Shown: one piece after another, positions 53,137-64,000 of the stretch
Layout of the letters: each line of letters begins with the position of its first letter
Position numbering within the stretch: the stretch's first letter is position 1
Assembly: GCF_000511355.1 (NCBI RefSeq)
Contig: NC_023135.1
Span: forward strand, 3,064,371 to 3,128,370
From: Leisingera methylohalidivorans DSM 14336
GTDB taxonomy: Bacteria > Pseudomonadota > Alphaproteobacteria > Rhodobacterales > Rhodobacteraceae
Reading direction: 5' to 3'
DNA: 64,000 nucleotides
Position numbers and translations under genes: made by a program
Notes under the pieces: model-generated
Told to the model about the DNA's origin: nothing
Seen by the model: only the letters and a program-made list of their open reading frames with translations
Database searches by the model: none

Positions 53137-54443
53137 CCAAACCAATCGTCAGGAAGTTGCGCTGCGCGGTATACACTCGGAAATCCTCCGAGGAAGGGCT
53201 GGAGCAGGAATTCAACAGCCTCCATGCCCAGCGCGAGGCCTGCGAGGCATACATCGCCAGCCAGCGGTCAGAAGGCTGGGTGCTCGTCCGCGATCAATAT
53301 GATGATGGCGGCATTTCCGGCGGCACGCTGGAACGACCCGGCCTGAAAAGGCTGCTCGCGGACGTCGAGGATGGCTTGGTCGACGTGGTGGTCGTGTACA
53401 AGATAGACCGCTTGTCGCGGTCGCTGATGGATTTTTCCAAGCTGGTCGAGGTGTTTGACCGGAATGGCGTCACCTTCGTGTCCGTCACCCAGTCCTTCAA
53501 CACCACCACGTCCATGGGGCGGCTGACGCTGAACATTCTGCTCAGCTTCGCCCAATTCGAGCGCGAGGTGACGGCGGAACGTATTCGGGACAAATTCGCG
53601 GCCTCACGCAAGAAGGGCATGTGGATGGGCGGTGTGCCCCCGCTGGGCTACGAAGTGAAGGACCGAAAGCTGGTCATCAAGGAGACCGATGCCGCCAACG
53701 TGCGTTGGATCTTCGACCGCTTCATCGAGATCGGCTCGGGCACGGAACTCGCCCGGGAACTGGCGGTGCGCGGCATCCAGACCAGCCGTGGCAACCGGAT
53801 CGACAAGAAGTACCTTTATCGCCTGCTGAACAACCGCGCCTACATCGGTGAGGCCGTCCACAAGGGCGACAGCTATCCCGGCGAGCATGACGCCATCATC
53901 GACCGCGCGATCTGGGACAAGGTCCACGCCATCCTGACCGAAAGCCCCCGCAAGCGAGCCGCCCGCACCCGAGCAGACACGCCTGCGCTGCTGAAAGGGC
54001 TGCTCTACGGCCCCGACGGGGCGGCGTTCTCGCCGACCCACACGCGCAAGGGCGGCAAGCTCTATCGGTACTATGTCAGCCAGTCGGTCTTGAAGCACGG
54101 CGCGGGGTCGTGTCCGGTCGGCCGAGTTCCGGCAGGCGAAATTGAGACCACCGTCATCGACCGGCTCCGCGCCGTGTTCCGCCAGCCTGAGATTGTGGCG
54201 GGCACATGGAAAGCGGCATGCGTACAGGGCGGCGAGATAACCGAGGCCGACGCCCGTGACGCGCTGATCCGCCTTGATCCGCTCTGGGACGAACTCTTCC
54301 CGGCTGAGCAGGCACGCATTGCGGCGCTGCTGGTCGAGCGGATTGATATTGGCACGGACGGGCTCAACGTCCGCCTGCGCGTCGACGGCCTCAATGGCCT
54401 TGCGAGCGAGATGGTTGCAGGCGGCATCGAGGCGGCGGCATGA
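53133..54443 (+). CDS. Large serine recombinase (site-specific integrase)
   Basis: This is a 436-residue protein. The catalytic domain has YTRKSSEEGLEQEFNSLHAQ (Ser18 or Ser19), VVVYKIDRLSRSLMDFSKL and SFAQFEREVTAERIRDKF. Then come the recombinase domain (RWIFDRFIEIGSGTELAREL, YLYRLLNNRAYIGEAVHKG) and a zinc-ribbon/coiled region with ALLKGLLYGPDGAAFSPTHT. It catalyses integration or excision between att sites. The ATG at 53133 overlaps the DUF2924 stop. It is the only integrase in the window, 5 kb right of the prophage. Confidence 0.92.
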
Positions 54444-54847
54444 TCCGAGCGAAGCCAGTGCCGGAGACGGTGACAGTGCACGTCCCGTTCCGCCTCGTGA
54501 AACGAGGCGGCCGCAAGGAGATGCAGCTGCCGGACGGGGCATCCAGCCAGCGCAAGATAGACAACACATTGATCAAGGCGCTGGCACGGGCCTTTCGCTG
54601 GCAAAGAATGCTCGAGGCCGGTGAATTTACGACGATTTCTGAACTGGCTGCACATGAGAGAATCGCAGCGTCGTATCTCACCAGAACGATGCGGTTGGCG
54701 CAGCTCGCGCCTGACATTGTCGAGACGATTCTCAATGGTTGTCAGCAGGTCGATCTCACTTTGGAGGCACTTCGCAAACCGCTTCCGTCGGAATGGGCTA
54801 GACAAGGCAGCCACTTGGCATCCCTCTGCCGACGCGAAGACAGATAG
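54440..54847 (+). CDS. Recombinase-linked accessory protein with HTH-like region
   Basis: This 135-residue protein (RLVKRGGRKEMQLPDGASSQ, then RWQRMLEAGEFTTISELAAH and IAASYLTRTMRLAQLAPDIV) has a helix-turn-helix-like middle. It starts in an ATGA overlap with the recombinase. It is a frequent partner of these recombinases, perhaps a directionality factor (inferred). Confidence 0.7.
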   Translation: MIRAKPVPETVTVHVPFRLVKRGGRKEMQLPDGASSQRKIDNTLIKALARAFRWQRMLEAGEFTTISELAAHERIAASYLTRTMRLAQLAPDIVETILNGCQQVDLTLEALRKPLPSEWARQGSHLASLCRREDR

Positions 54848-54919
54848 GTCAGAACAGCGCGATTCAGGGGATTCACGAGAAGATTCGAGCATGTTAGAGT
54901 TCAAGAAAAGGATACAGGC

Positions 54920-55435
54920 ATGAGCATTCTATTCACGGTCGGCTATGAAGGCACAGATATTGACAGGTTCGTGCGGACTCTGAAGGCAGCCGGAGTCCGG
55001 CAGCTTGCTGACGTGCGCGCGGTTGCGGTTTCACGCAAACCCGGTTTCTCCAAGAAAAAGCTTGCCCAACGCCTCGCCGAAGAAGGCATTGAATATATTC
55101 ATTTCGTCGCACTTGGAGATCCAAAACCTGGTAGGGAAGCGGCCCGAGCTGGCAAATTTGATCTCTTCCGCTCGATCTATGGCGACCATATCGAAACAGA
55201 TGCCGCGCAGGACGCGCTTCAGGATCTGAAGGATACCGTCAGCACTGCGGCCACGTGCTTGCTCTGTTTCGAGCGAGACCCAGAAACTTGCCATCGAACG
55301 ATCGTTGCTCGTGAAGTAACCGATCAACTGGGCTTCAATATTTTCAACCTTTTTGCTGACGATCCGGAGCGCTATGTCCGTCACGCTTCAAAATTGCCGC
55401 GTTTCCATCCTAGTGAAAGCTTTACCGCAGCGTAG
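54920..55435 (+). CDS. DUF488-family protein
   Basis: This 171-residue protein has the DUF488 pattern: LFTVGYEGTDIDRFVRTLKA, LADVRAVAVSRKPGFSKKKL and CLLCFERDPETCHRTIVARE. Function of the family is unknown; the conserved Cys and His residues suggest metal binding or chemistry. It overlaps the next gene by 62 nt. The pair sits between the recombinase cassette and the type I RM operon. Confidence 0.88.
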   Translation: MSILFTVGYEGTDIDRFVRTLKAAGVRQLADVRAVAVSRKPGFSKKKLAQRLAEEGIEYIHFVALGDPKPGREAARAGKFDLFRSIYGDHIETDAAQDALQDLKDTVSTAATCLLCFERDPETCHRTIVAREVTDQLGFNIFNLFADDPERYVRHASKLPRFHPSESFTAA

Positions 55436-56138
55436 CGCTACACATGGGGAAACAGTTTGCTGCGCCGGGGTAACGCCCTACGGCGATTTCAAACGGCTGT
55501 TTCCGGTCCGGTTTCGACATTTGGGAGAAGGTGCTGCCTTTAAGCGATGGGACTGGGTGGATTTCAAATATCGCACACCAACAAACGACCGGCGGGCCGA
55601 AAGCTGCCACGTGATGGAAGACTCCATCAATGTGGATGGGTTCATGCCGACAAAAGACCGTTCTGCATTCCTCAATCCGCTTGTTTCAAATTCGGTGGCG
55701 GACGCAGCTGCTGCGGGCAAATCTCTTGCGTTGATCCGACCCATGAATACCCGCTTTTACTACAAGGCCAAGGCAGAATCGGAACTCAACGCCGAACGAA
55801 AAATATACGAGCAAGCCGCCAGCCAGGGATCCTTTTTTGACAAGCAACTGGCGGCACTTGAGCCAAGCCCCTATGAGTTTCGTTTCAAGTTTGAGGATGG
55901 CACAGGTCCGCATGATTACGCGAATGGGGACTGGGAAGCTCATGCCATGTTTTTCAACGGGCGGAAGCGCGAAGGATCGGACAAGGCGACACTCGACTGG
56001 ATGAGCGCGACCTTCAACGAAGAGTACGCAAAACGGGGAATGCTATTCTGCGTTGGCAACATGGCCAAGCGCCCACAGACATGGCAGTTGCTCGGCGTTC
56101 TTCGAGTTGACGCTACAGCCCAGCCTGCGTTGTTCTGA
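55374..56138 (+). CDS. Unknown protein overlapping DUF488, putative partner
   Basis: This 254-residue protein (VTPYGDFKRLFPVRFRHLGE, then FKRWDWVDFKYRTPTNDRRA and FLNPLVSNSVADAAAAGKSL) is mixed alpha/beta with no recognised motif. GGAG lies 4 nt before the ATG at 55374. Its start is inside the DUF488 gene, which suggests co-translation. Family not recognised; defence-related by neighbourhood only. Confidence 0.62.
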   Translation: MSVTLQNCRVSILVKALPQRSATHGETVCCAGVTPYGDFKRLFPVRFRHLGEGAAFKRWDWVDFKYRTPTNDRRAESCHVMEDSINVDGFMPTKDRSAFLNPLVSNSVADAAAAGKSLALIRPMNTRFYYKAKAESELNAERKIYEQAASQGSFFDKQLAALEPSPYEFRFKFEDGTGPHDYANGDWEAHAMFFNGRKREGSDKATLDWMSATFNEEYAKRGMLFCVGNMAKRPQTWQLLGVLRVDATAQPALF

Positions 56139-56341
56139 GGATCCGCCTGACGTCGGCAACCGGCCCGGCTTTCAAAAATGCCCCGGGATTGTACGTGACC
56201 ATCCTCTACGGGTGACATTCAGGCAGGCAGCGTACATTGCTGCGACTTTGAACGTTGCTGACGATCAGAGTCGGCTCGATCGCTGGCTTGTGTTTTTTAG
56301 CCATTTTGGCCAAAGTATGCAGTACACAAGCGGAGAGTCAG

Positions 56342-56545
56342 ATGCAGATCTTGACTGCGAAAGACGCGAAGTACGGTTTCGGGAGGCTGATCGATCTCGC
56401 CCGAGCTGAGCCGGTCGCGGTAGCCAAGCATGGGCGCACTGTCGTCGTCGTGATGTCAGTCGAGGAATACGAGCGGTTGAAGGCGCTGGACGAAGGTATC
56501 ACCGCTCCCAAGCGCCATAGCGTAGGAAAGAATACAAACGAATGA
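56342..56545 (+). CDS. Phd/YefM-family antitoxin-like protein, lone, coupled to hsdM
   Basis: This 67-residue protein (QILTAKDAKYGFGRLIDLAR, then AVAKHGRTVVVVMSVEEYER) is a Phd/YefM-type antitoxin or DNA-binding fold. GGAG lies several nt before the ATG at 56342. Its stop overlaps the hsdM start (ATGA). No Doc/Fic or RelE toxin lies next to it, so it may act as an operon autorepressor of the RM genes (inferred). Confidence 0.82.
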   Translation: MQILTAKDAKYGFGRLIDLARAEPVAVAKHGRTVVVVMSVEEYERLKALDEGITAPKRHSVGKNTNE

Positions 56546-58652
56546 TTGCAGACCACCTGACCGGAATTGAGCAGTTCGGTGCAGACCTTTGGAAGATGGC
56601 GGACGATCTGCGGGCCAACTCCGGGCTCGCATCGAACGAGTATTTCATGCCCATTATGGGGCTCCTTTTCCTGCGACAGGCGACAAACCGCTATTACGCG
56701 GCACTGGAAGCCATTGAGGCCGACAAAGCCACCGGGAAAATGCCGGACCGGCCCCTCGTCGACGCCGACTTCCGGCGTCGCCGCGCAATGATGCTGCCCG
56801 AGGCCGCGCGCTACGATGTGATCCTCGACATGCCCAAAGGCGGACAACTTGGTGAGGCGCTGACTGCAGCCATGGAGGCAGTGGAAGAACACTTCCCGCC
56901 GCTAGCAGGCCAACTCCCCAAGGATTACGAACGCTTCGACGACGATCTGCTCGAAAGCATGATGCGCAAGTTTGACACCGAGGCATTGCGCAATGCGTCG
57001 GGTGACGTGTTCGGCCGCATCTACGAGTACTTCCTCGCTGAGTTTTCCAAACAGGGCGCCCACGACAACGGCGAGTTCTTCACACCGCCCTCAATCGTCC
57101 AGACCATCGTCAACGTCATCGAACCCGACCACGGCATCGTTTTCGATCCAGCCTGCGGTTCGGGCGGCATGTTCGTGCAATCCAGCCACTTCATCGAAGA
57201 AGAAGGGCAGGACACGATGAAGCGCGTCACCTTCTACGGCCACGAAAAGAACGAGACGACCGCCAAGCTCGCCCAGACCAACCTTGCTGTCCACGGGCTG
57301 CAGGGCACCATCCGGGCCGGGAACGAGGCTATCACCTACTACAAGGATCCGCACGAACTTGTCGGCAAGTGCGACTTCGTGATGGCAAATCCGCCGTTCA
57401 ACGTGGACGAGGTCGACGCCGACAAGGTCAAAGGCGACGCGCGTCTGCCCTTCGGCCTGCCCAGTGTGAACAAGGGCAAGAAGGTCTCCAACGCCAACTA
57501 CCTGTGGATGTCCTATTTCTACAGCTATCTGAACGATAATGGCCGTGCCGGTGTCGTCATGTCCTCCCAGGCGTCCAGCGCGGGACGGGATGAGGCGAAG
57601 GTGCGCCAGAAACTGGTCGAGACCGGTGCCGTGGACGTGATGATCGATATCCGCGGCAATTTCTTCTACACCCGCACCGTGCCTTGCCAGCTCTGGTTCT
57701 TTGACCGGGCAAAGGAGCGTGACCCCGAACGCGCCGATCACGTCCTGATGCTCGACGCGCGCAATATCTATCGGAAAGTTTCGCGCGCCATCTTCGACTT
57801 CTCGCCCGAGCAGCAGAAGAATATCGCGGCAATCATCTGGCTCTATCGCGGACAGTCCGACCGATACCTCGACCTGGTCACATCCTACCTTTCGGAAGCC
57901 ATCGCACATGGACAGGCGACGGCCGAACCGCTGACCGGGTTCAACAAAGCGCTCGCCAAGCTGATCGACCTTATGGCCCCCTTTGCGAAAGAGGCGCGCG
58001 ACCCGGACCCGCTGGCAGAGACATGGGCGGAACTGACCGCTGTGCAGGCCACGCTCAACGACGACATTGCAGGGTTCGCGGCAGAAGTTGCCGTTCGGGC
58101 GAAGGCCTGGACCGAAAGCGCAAATGGAGAAGGCCGGGGCAACGCCACGCTCCATGCGGCGCGCGAAGGATTGCGCGGAATGGCAGAGCGGTGCCGGGAT
58201 CTGACCAAGCAGATCGACCTGGCGGCGAAGCTGGCGGGCCGCGCGGTTGATTTGGCGATCAAGGAACTGGAGGCGCGGGACTCGGACCTCTGGGCCAACG
58301 TGGAGGTGAACAAGGCCCGCAAGGCACTGGAAAGCATCCGTGCTGACGCGGTGGAGGCGCTGCGGGGAGCGCGTTATTTTGTGAAACAAGCGGACTGGTT
58401 GCAGGAGCGCTTCCCGGATGCTGCATTGGCGGATGTCGAGGGTCTGGTGAAGCTGGTGGATCGGACCGAGATCGCAGAGCATGACTGGAGCCTGACGCCC
58501 GGCCGCTATGTCGGCGTCGCGCCCGAGGAGGTGGACGAGGATTTCGACTTCGAAGAGGCGCTGCGGTCAATCCACATCGACCTTAAGGGGCTGAATGAGG
58601 AAGCAGAGGACTTGGCGACACGGATCGCTCGGAACTTTGAGGAGTTGGGCAT

Positions 58653-58656
<4 letters not shown>
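56542..58656 (+). CDS. hsdM: Type I RM DNA methyltransferase subunit
   Basis: This is a 704-residue protein. N-terminal helical HsdM domain (NEYFMPIMGLLFLRQATNRY), then the adenine methylase with FDPACGSGGMFVQ (motif at 202-209) and MANPPFN (283-286). The C-terminal ~250 residues are helical with a specific extension. It methylates adenine within the site read by HsdS. Start in an ATGA overlap; the next gene begins in a TTGA overlap. Confidence 0.92.
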
Positions 58657-59860
<1,204 letters not shown>

Positions 59861-59864
<4 letters not shown>

Positions 59865-60655
59865 CGCAGGACAGCTCCACTCCACCTTTCGACGAAGAAG
59901 CGGCCGCCTCTTGGCAGCGCTTCGTCGATTCCATTTCGCCGAGTATGCATGCCGGTTGGATGCTCCGACAAACAATGCCCGGCACGCAGTTGGATGCCAT
60001 CAAGAGCCTGATGCACCGAAACGAGCAAGCTTCGGCTGCAACGAGCATCAAACTGAAGGAAACCAAGGCTGAGATTGAGGCGAACCCCGACGATGTGGGC
60101 TTGGAATGGACCTACGATCATAGGTTTTGGCAATCGGTGTTCATGGACTCAGCGCACAGCATGTCGGCGGTCGGAATGCTGGCACCGTTCATCGAGTCTC
60201 TGTTTGTCGCTATATTCGAAGGACTTAGGAAACGGCACGGCGCGGCAGCGGAAGACACACGCCATCAACGCGCCGACGATCAGTTCTGGAACCCGCAGAT
60301 CGTGTTCCGAAGCGAGGGGCCAAGAGACGATCTTGTCGCCGGCATAGATCAGCTGGCGGAAAGCTGCGGGCTGAAGCCATATCTTCCCGCCGACTATCGG
60401 AAGACGCTGTCAGCCCTTTTCGCGTATCGCAACAACATGTTGCACAATGGTTTCGAATGGCCCGCCGACGCGATCAAAAAGTTCTCGAACCGTATAGCGT
60501 CCGAGAAGTGGCCTGAAGACTGGTTCACGGGTGCAGATCGGGATGGCCAACCTTGGCTCTATTACATGTCACCTGACTTCTGTTCCCACTGCGTTGAACT
60601 CATCGACGCCGTTATTGACGGCGTTGGCCGCTATTTGAAGGAGCGCGAGGCGTGA
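59861..60655 (+). CDS. HEPN-like protein inserted between hsdS and hsdR
   Basis: This 264-residue protein ends in a helical domain with ALFAYRNNMLHNGFEWP, giving R190-x4-H195, the HEPN RX4-6H motif. The N-terminal half (SAVGMLAPFIESLFVAIFEG) is helical. GTG at 59861 makes a GTGA overlap with hsdS, so it is in the operon. HEPN proteins can be RNases; like PrrC or RloC beside type I RM systems it could kill the cell when the RM system is blocked. That is inference. Confidence 0.7.
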
Positions 60656-60673
60656 TTTTACGAAAGGCATTGC

Positions 60674-63600
60674 ATGGCGGTTACCGGGATCAATAGCGAG
60701 GACAGGCTGGTCCAGACCACCTTCGCCGAGCACTTGGAAACAGAGCTGGGTTGGGACAGCGTATATGCCTGGAACCAAGAGACCTTCGGTCCGGACGGCA
60801 CGCTTGGGCGGAAGGATACGACCGAGGCCGTTCTGCTCCGTGACCTTCGTGCGGCGCTGCACCGTCTCAACCCAGATTTGCCTGCTCCGGCAATTGAGGA
60901 CGCAATCCGAAGCCTTACCGTCTATGACGTCAGCCGGTCGATGGTTCAGCACAACCGCGATTTCTATCGTATGCTGCGCGGCGGCGTACCCGTCACGTAT
61001 CGCGATGCTAAGGGCCGACAGAAATCCGCTCGTGCCAAGGTGATCGACTTCGACAACGCGCTCGGCGCTAATCGCTTCCTTACCGTGCGCGAGTTGAAAT
61101 TGACCGGTATGCGGACGCCCAACTACAACCGTCGCGCTGATCTGGTCTGCTTCGTCAACGGCCTGCCGCTGGTCTTCATCGAGCTGAAGGCCGTCTACAA
61201 GAACATCCGAGCCGGGTTTGATGGCAACCTGCGCGACTACATGGACGAAAACGTCATCGCGCACGCCTTCCATCATAACGCCTTCCTAATTGTCTCGAAC
61301 GGTGATGGCGCCCGATATGGCTCGATTACGAGCACTTGGGAGCATTTCAACGAGTGGAAGCGGCTAGATGAGGCGGACGAAGGCAGCGTGGATGCGGAGC
61401 GGCTGTTGAATGGCATGCTTGCTCATGATCGATTGCTCGATCTGGTCGAAAACTTCATCCTGTTCGACGAAAGCAAGGCGGGTACGGCACGGAAGGTGGT
61501 TGCCAGAAATCACCAGGTTTTGGGCGTGAACCGTGCGGTAGCCTCCGTCGCGAGGCAAGAGGCGATCAAGGCCGAGATCCCGCCCGGTGAGCGCCTGCGC
61601 CACCGCGTGGTGGAGTTGCCGCTGGAGCGAAAGACACCAGCCAAGCGCAAGAGGGGTGATCAAGCGCTTCTAGCGGCAGAACCTTCACTTCCGTCCTTCG
61701 TTCCCGAAGGTCCCGTCGACATTATCGAACGGGCGCATCCCGATTTAGGTCGTCTGGGAGTGTTCTGGCACACGCAGGGCAGTGGCAAGTCCTACTCGAT
61801 GGCGTTCTTCGCCGAGAAGGTGCGGCGCAAGGTGCCGGGTAATTTCACATTCCTGCTGATGACCGACCGGAATGATCTCGACAGCCAAATCTACAAGACC
61901 TTTGTTGGCTGCGGCGTCGCGGGAAACGACACCCCGCGCGCGGCATCCGGCGATGATCTTGAACGGATCCTGAAGGAAAACAACCAGTACGTTTTCAGCC
62001 TGATCCACAAGTTCAACAAGGACGTGGACCCCAAGAAACCCTACAGCGAGCGCGACGACATTATAGTGATTTCTGACGAAGCCCACCGCACGCAAGCGGG
62101 GCGGCTCGCTCGTAATATGCGCCTGGCGCTGCCCAACGCTGCCTTCATCGGCTTCACTGGCACGCCCTTATTCAAACAGGACCAGATCACTAAGCGCATC
62201 TTCGGAGATTATGTCTCGCGCTACGACTTCAAACGCTCCGAGGAGGATGGCGCGACCGTCAAGCTAGTCTATGAGAACCGGGGCGAGAAGTTAGGGGTCG
62301 CCAAGACGAACCTGAACGATCGGATCGCCGAGAAGATCGAAGAAGCGGAGCTCGACCCAGATCAGGCGGCGCTCCTCGATAAGCTGCTTGGAAAGGACTA
62401 CGAGGTCATCACCGCGGATGAGCGGCTCGACAAGATCGCGGCCGATTTCGTGGAGCACTGCGCGACGAGGTGGGAGTCCGGAAAATCCCTATTCGTGTGC
62501 ATCGACAAGATCACCTGCGCCCGGATGCACCAAATGATCGTCCCACGCTGGCGGGCGAAGGCTGCAGAAGTCAGGGCGGCCGCCGACGCCAAGCAAGCCG
62601 AAGCAGATGCCGCTGCTGATGAAACCCTTCGCCTTGTACTCGCGGAGCAAGCGCAAGAACTGGCTGCGCAGGCAATGTGGCTCGAGGAAACCATCGTTGA
62701 GATCATCATCAGCGAGGCGCAGAACGAGGTCGCGGACTTCAAGAAATGGGGGTTCGACATCATCCCGCACCGCGCCTTGATGAAGCAGGGCTTCAATACA
62801 GGGAATGGAGAGCGGATTGATGCTGAGACGGCTTTCAAGAACCCCGAGCACCCGTTCCGCGTCGCAATCGTCTGCGCGATGTGGCTGACTGGTTTTGACG
62901 TGGAATGCTTGTCGACGCTCTATATCGACAAGCCGATGAAGGCGCACACGCTGATGCAGGCCATAGCGCGGGCAAACAGGGTGTATCCTGGCAAGGACTT
63001 CGGCCTGATCGTCGACTACAACGGGATGCTAGCAAGCTTGCGTGCCGCGCTCGCCCAGTATGCGCTAGGCGATGATGGCACGGGCGGTGAAGAAATCATT
63101 GCGCCCATTGAGGAGCGCGTACAGGCTCTGCTAGAAGCTATCGAGGCGACCGAGGCGCATTTGCGCAGCCTCGCCTTCGATCCAAGTGTACTGCTTGGCT
63201 CGAAGGGCTTTGTGCGCATCAAGGGCCTCAAGGACGCCGTGGAAGCCGTCTATTCGACGGACGAGGCAAAGCGCCGCTTCGAGATTCTTGCACGACAGGT
63301 GTTTATCCGCTTCAAGGCGCTGCTTATGGAGCCCAGTGCGTGGGCACACGCCGAACGACACGACAACATTGAAGCAATCTACAAAAAACTGACCGAGCGG
63401 CGCGACACGGCTGATGTTACAGAGCTGTTGAAGGAGCTGCACCGGATCGTCAATGAAGCCATCCGAACGCAGGCACCAGGGGACGATCAAGCCGAGGGGC
63501 TGACCTTCGACCTGAGCCAGATTGATCTTGAGAAGCTGCGCGATGAATTTGCAAAGAAGGTCAGACGCAAAGCGACTGCGCTTCAGGACATCCGCGACAT

Positions 63601-64000
63601 CGTCGAACAGAAACTCGCCGAAATGCTGGCGCGAAATCCCGCTAGGATGGACTATCAGGTGAAGTACGAAGCGATCATCGCCGACTACAATCGGGAGAAA
63701 GACCGCACCACCATAGAAGAAACGTTCCGCCGACTGGTCGAGCTCGTCAACAGTCTGGACGAGGAACAGAAACGCGCAACGAAGGAAGGGCTTGGCGAGG
63801 ATGAGCTCGCGCTCTTCGACCTGCTGCTCAAGGATAATTTGGAAAAAACGTCTCGTGAGCGGGTGAAGCAAGCGAGCCGCGACCTCTTGGCGTCTATAAA
63901 AGCGCGCTTGGCCGAACTCGATCGCTTCTGGGAGAAGGAGCAGACCAAGGCTGATGTCGAGGTCTTCATCTTGGACGAGGTCTTCGCAAACCTACCGTCA
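60674..64000 (+). CDS. hsdR: Type I RM restriction/translocase subunit, 3' truncated by window edge
   Basis: An open frame of 1,109 codons runs off the window. The nuclease domain appears at RRADLVCFVNGLPLVFIELK (Asp...Glu-x-Lys). The SF2 motor has HTQGSGKS, VISDEAHRTQAG, GFTGTPL, and the second lobe with VCAMWLTGFDVE and MQAIARANRVYPGKDFGLIV. AAAGG lies 7 nt before the ATG at 60674. It translocates DNA and cuts it away from the site. This is the last of the operon seen here. Confidence 0.92.
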   Translation, partial: MAVTGINSEDRLVQTTFAEHLETELGWDSVYAWNQETFGPDGTLGRKDTTEAVLLRDLRAALHRLNPDLPAPAIEDAIRSLTVYDVSRSMVQHNRDFYRMLRGGVPVTYRDAKGRQKSARAKVIDFDNALGANRFLTVRELKLTGMRTPNYNRRADLVCFVNGLPLVFIELKAVYKNIRAGFDGNLRDYMDENVIAHAFHHNAFLIVSNGDGARYGSITSTWEHFNEWKRLDEADEGSVDAERLLNGMLAHDRLLDLVENFILFDESKAGTARKVVARNHQVLGVNRAVASVARQEAIKAEIPPGERLRHRVVELPLERKTPAKRKRGDQALLAAEPSLPSFVPEGPVDIIERAHPDLGRLGVFWHTQGSGKSYSMAFFAEKVRRKVPGNFTFLLMTDRNDLDSQIYKTFVGCGVAGNDTPRAASGDDLERILKENNQYVFSLIHKFNKDVDPKKPYSERDDIIVISDEAHRTQAGRLARNMRLALPNAAFIGFTGTPLFKQDQITKRIFGDYVSRYDFKRSEEDGATVKLVYENRGEKLGVAKTNLNDRIAEKIEEAELDPDQAALLDKLLGKDYEVITADERLDKIAADFVEHCATRWESGKSLFVCIDKITCARMHQMIVPRWRAKAAEVRAAADAKQAEADAAADETLRLVLAEQAQELAAQAMWLEETIVEIIISEAQNEVADFKKWGFDIIPHRALMKQGFNTGNGERIDAETAFKNPEHPFRVAIVCAMWLTGFDVECLSTLYIDKPMKAHTLMQAIARANRVYPGKDFGLIVDYNGMLASLRAALAQYALGDDGTGGEEIIAPIEERVQALLEAIEATEAHLRSLAFDPSVLLGSKGFVRIKGLKDAVEAVYSTDEAKRRFEILARQVFIRFKALLMEPSAWAHAERHDNIEAIYKKLTERRDTADVTELLKELHRIVNEAIRTQAPGDDQAEGLTFDLSQIDLEKLRDEFAKKVRRKATALQDIRDIVEQKLAEMLARNPARMDYQVKYEAIIADYNREKDRTTIEETFRRLVELVNSLDEEQKRATKEGLGEDELALFDLLLKDNLEKTSRERVKQASRDLLASIKARLAELDRFWEKEQTKADVEVFILDEVFANLPS

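Overview
The window looks like a GC-rich alphaproteobacterium of the Rhodobacteraceae (Roseobacter/Paracoccus type). The evidence is the high-GC third-position codon use, the RcGTA-like tail-tip genes (DUF2460, DUF2163, NlpC/P60 and a giant multidomain baseplate protein), and several phage families typical of that group (DUF6441, DUF6511, DUF6362, DUF2793). This is taxonomic inference; no rRNA or tRNA gene was seen.

Layout. (1) 1-1573: chromosomal-type genes, the end of a bicupin protein with its terminator and a convergent IclR regulator. (2) 1887-11199: a possible defence locus. A tightly overlapped minus-strand operon encodes a TM0106-type RecB-like nuclease/RNase H/SF1 helicase fusion, an acidic protein of unknown family and a RapA/SNF2-like ATPase. 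It is transcribed divergently from a WYL-domain regulator and a HEPN protein. (3) 11228-48253: a siphovirus-type prophage read almost entirely on the minus strand. From right to left it holds a sigma-like protein, recombination and replication genes (Sak4-like ATPase, SSB-like protein, helicase, exonuclease, primase-helicase, RuvC-like resolvase), a ParB-methyltransferase, terminase, portal, fused protease-capsid, head-tail joining and tail genes, a tape measure, a GTA-like tail tip and lysis genes (M15 endolysin, Rz/Rz1). Two pieces interrupt it: a plus-strand island at 34.1-36.8 kb and a NYN-domain cargo gene at 24.2-26.2 kb that is split by an IS5-family insertion. (4) 48407-56138: a DUF262/HNH protein, an overlapping pair of unknown proteins, a DUF2924/large serine recombinase cassette and a DUF488 gene pair. 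(5) 56342-64000: a type I restriction-modification operon, Phd-like antitoxin / hsdM / hsdS / HEPN-like protein / hsdR, with hsdR running off the window.

How it works together. The prophage modules follow the usual order of replication, packaging, head, tail and lysis, and are coupled by many ATGA, GTGA or TGATG overlaps. The tail chaperone gene carries a textbook -1 frameshift signal. A 10-copy 11-bp repeat array lies in the gap between the primase-helicase and the RuvC-like gene and could be a replication origin or operator. No convincing phage repressor or prophage-encoded integrase lies inside the phage block; the only site-specific recombinase is the serine recombinase to its right. The phage is flanked on both sides by defence-type genes, so the whole region reads as a defence/mobile-element island.

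The most interesting candidates for something undescribed are the nuclease-helicase / acidic protein / RapA-like operon with its divergent WYL-HEPN pair, the HEPN-like gene embedded in the type I RM operon, and the unknown overlapping pair at 50.2-52.3 kb. All functional statements rest on motif recognition by eye; no database search was possible.
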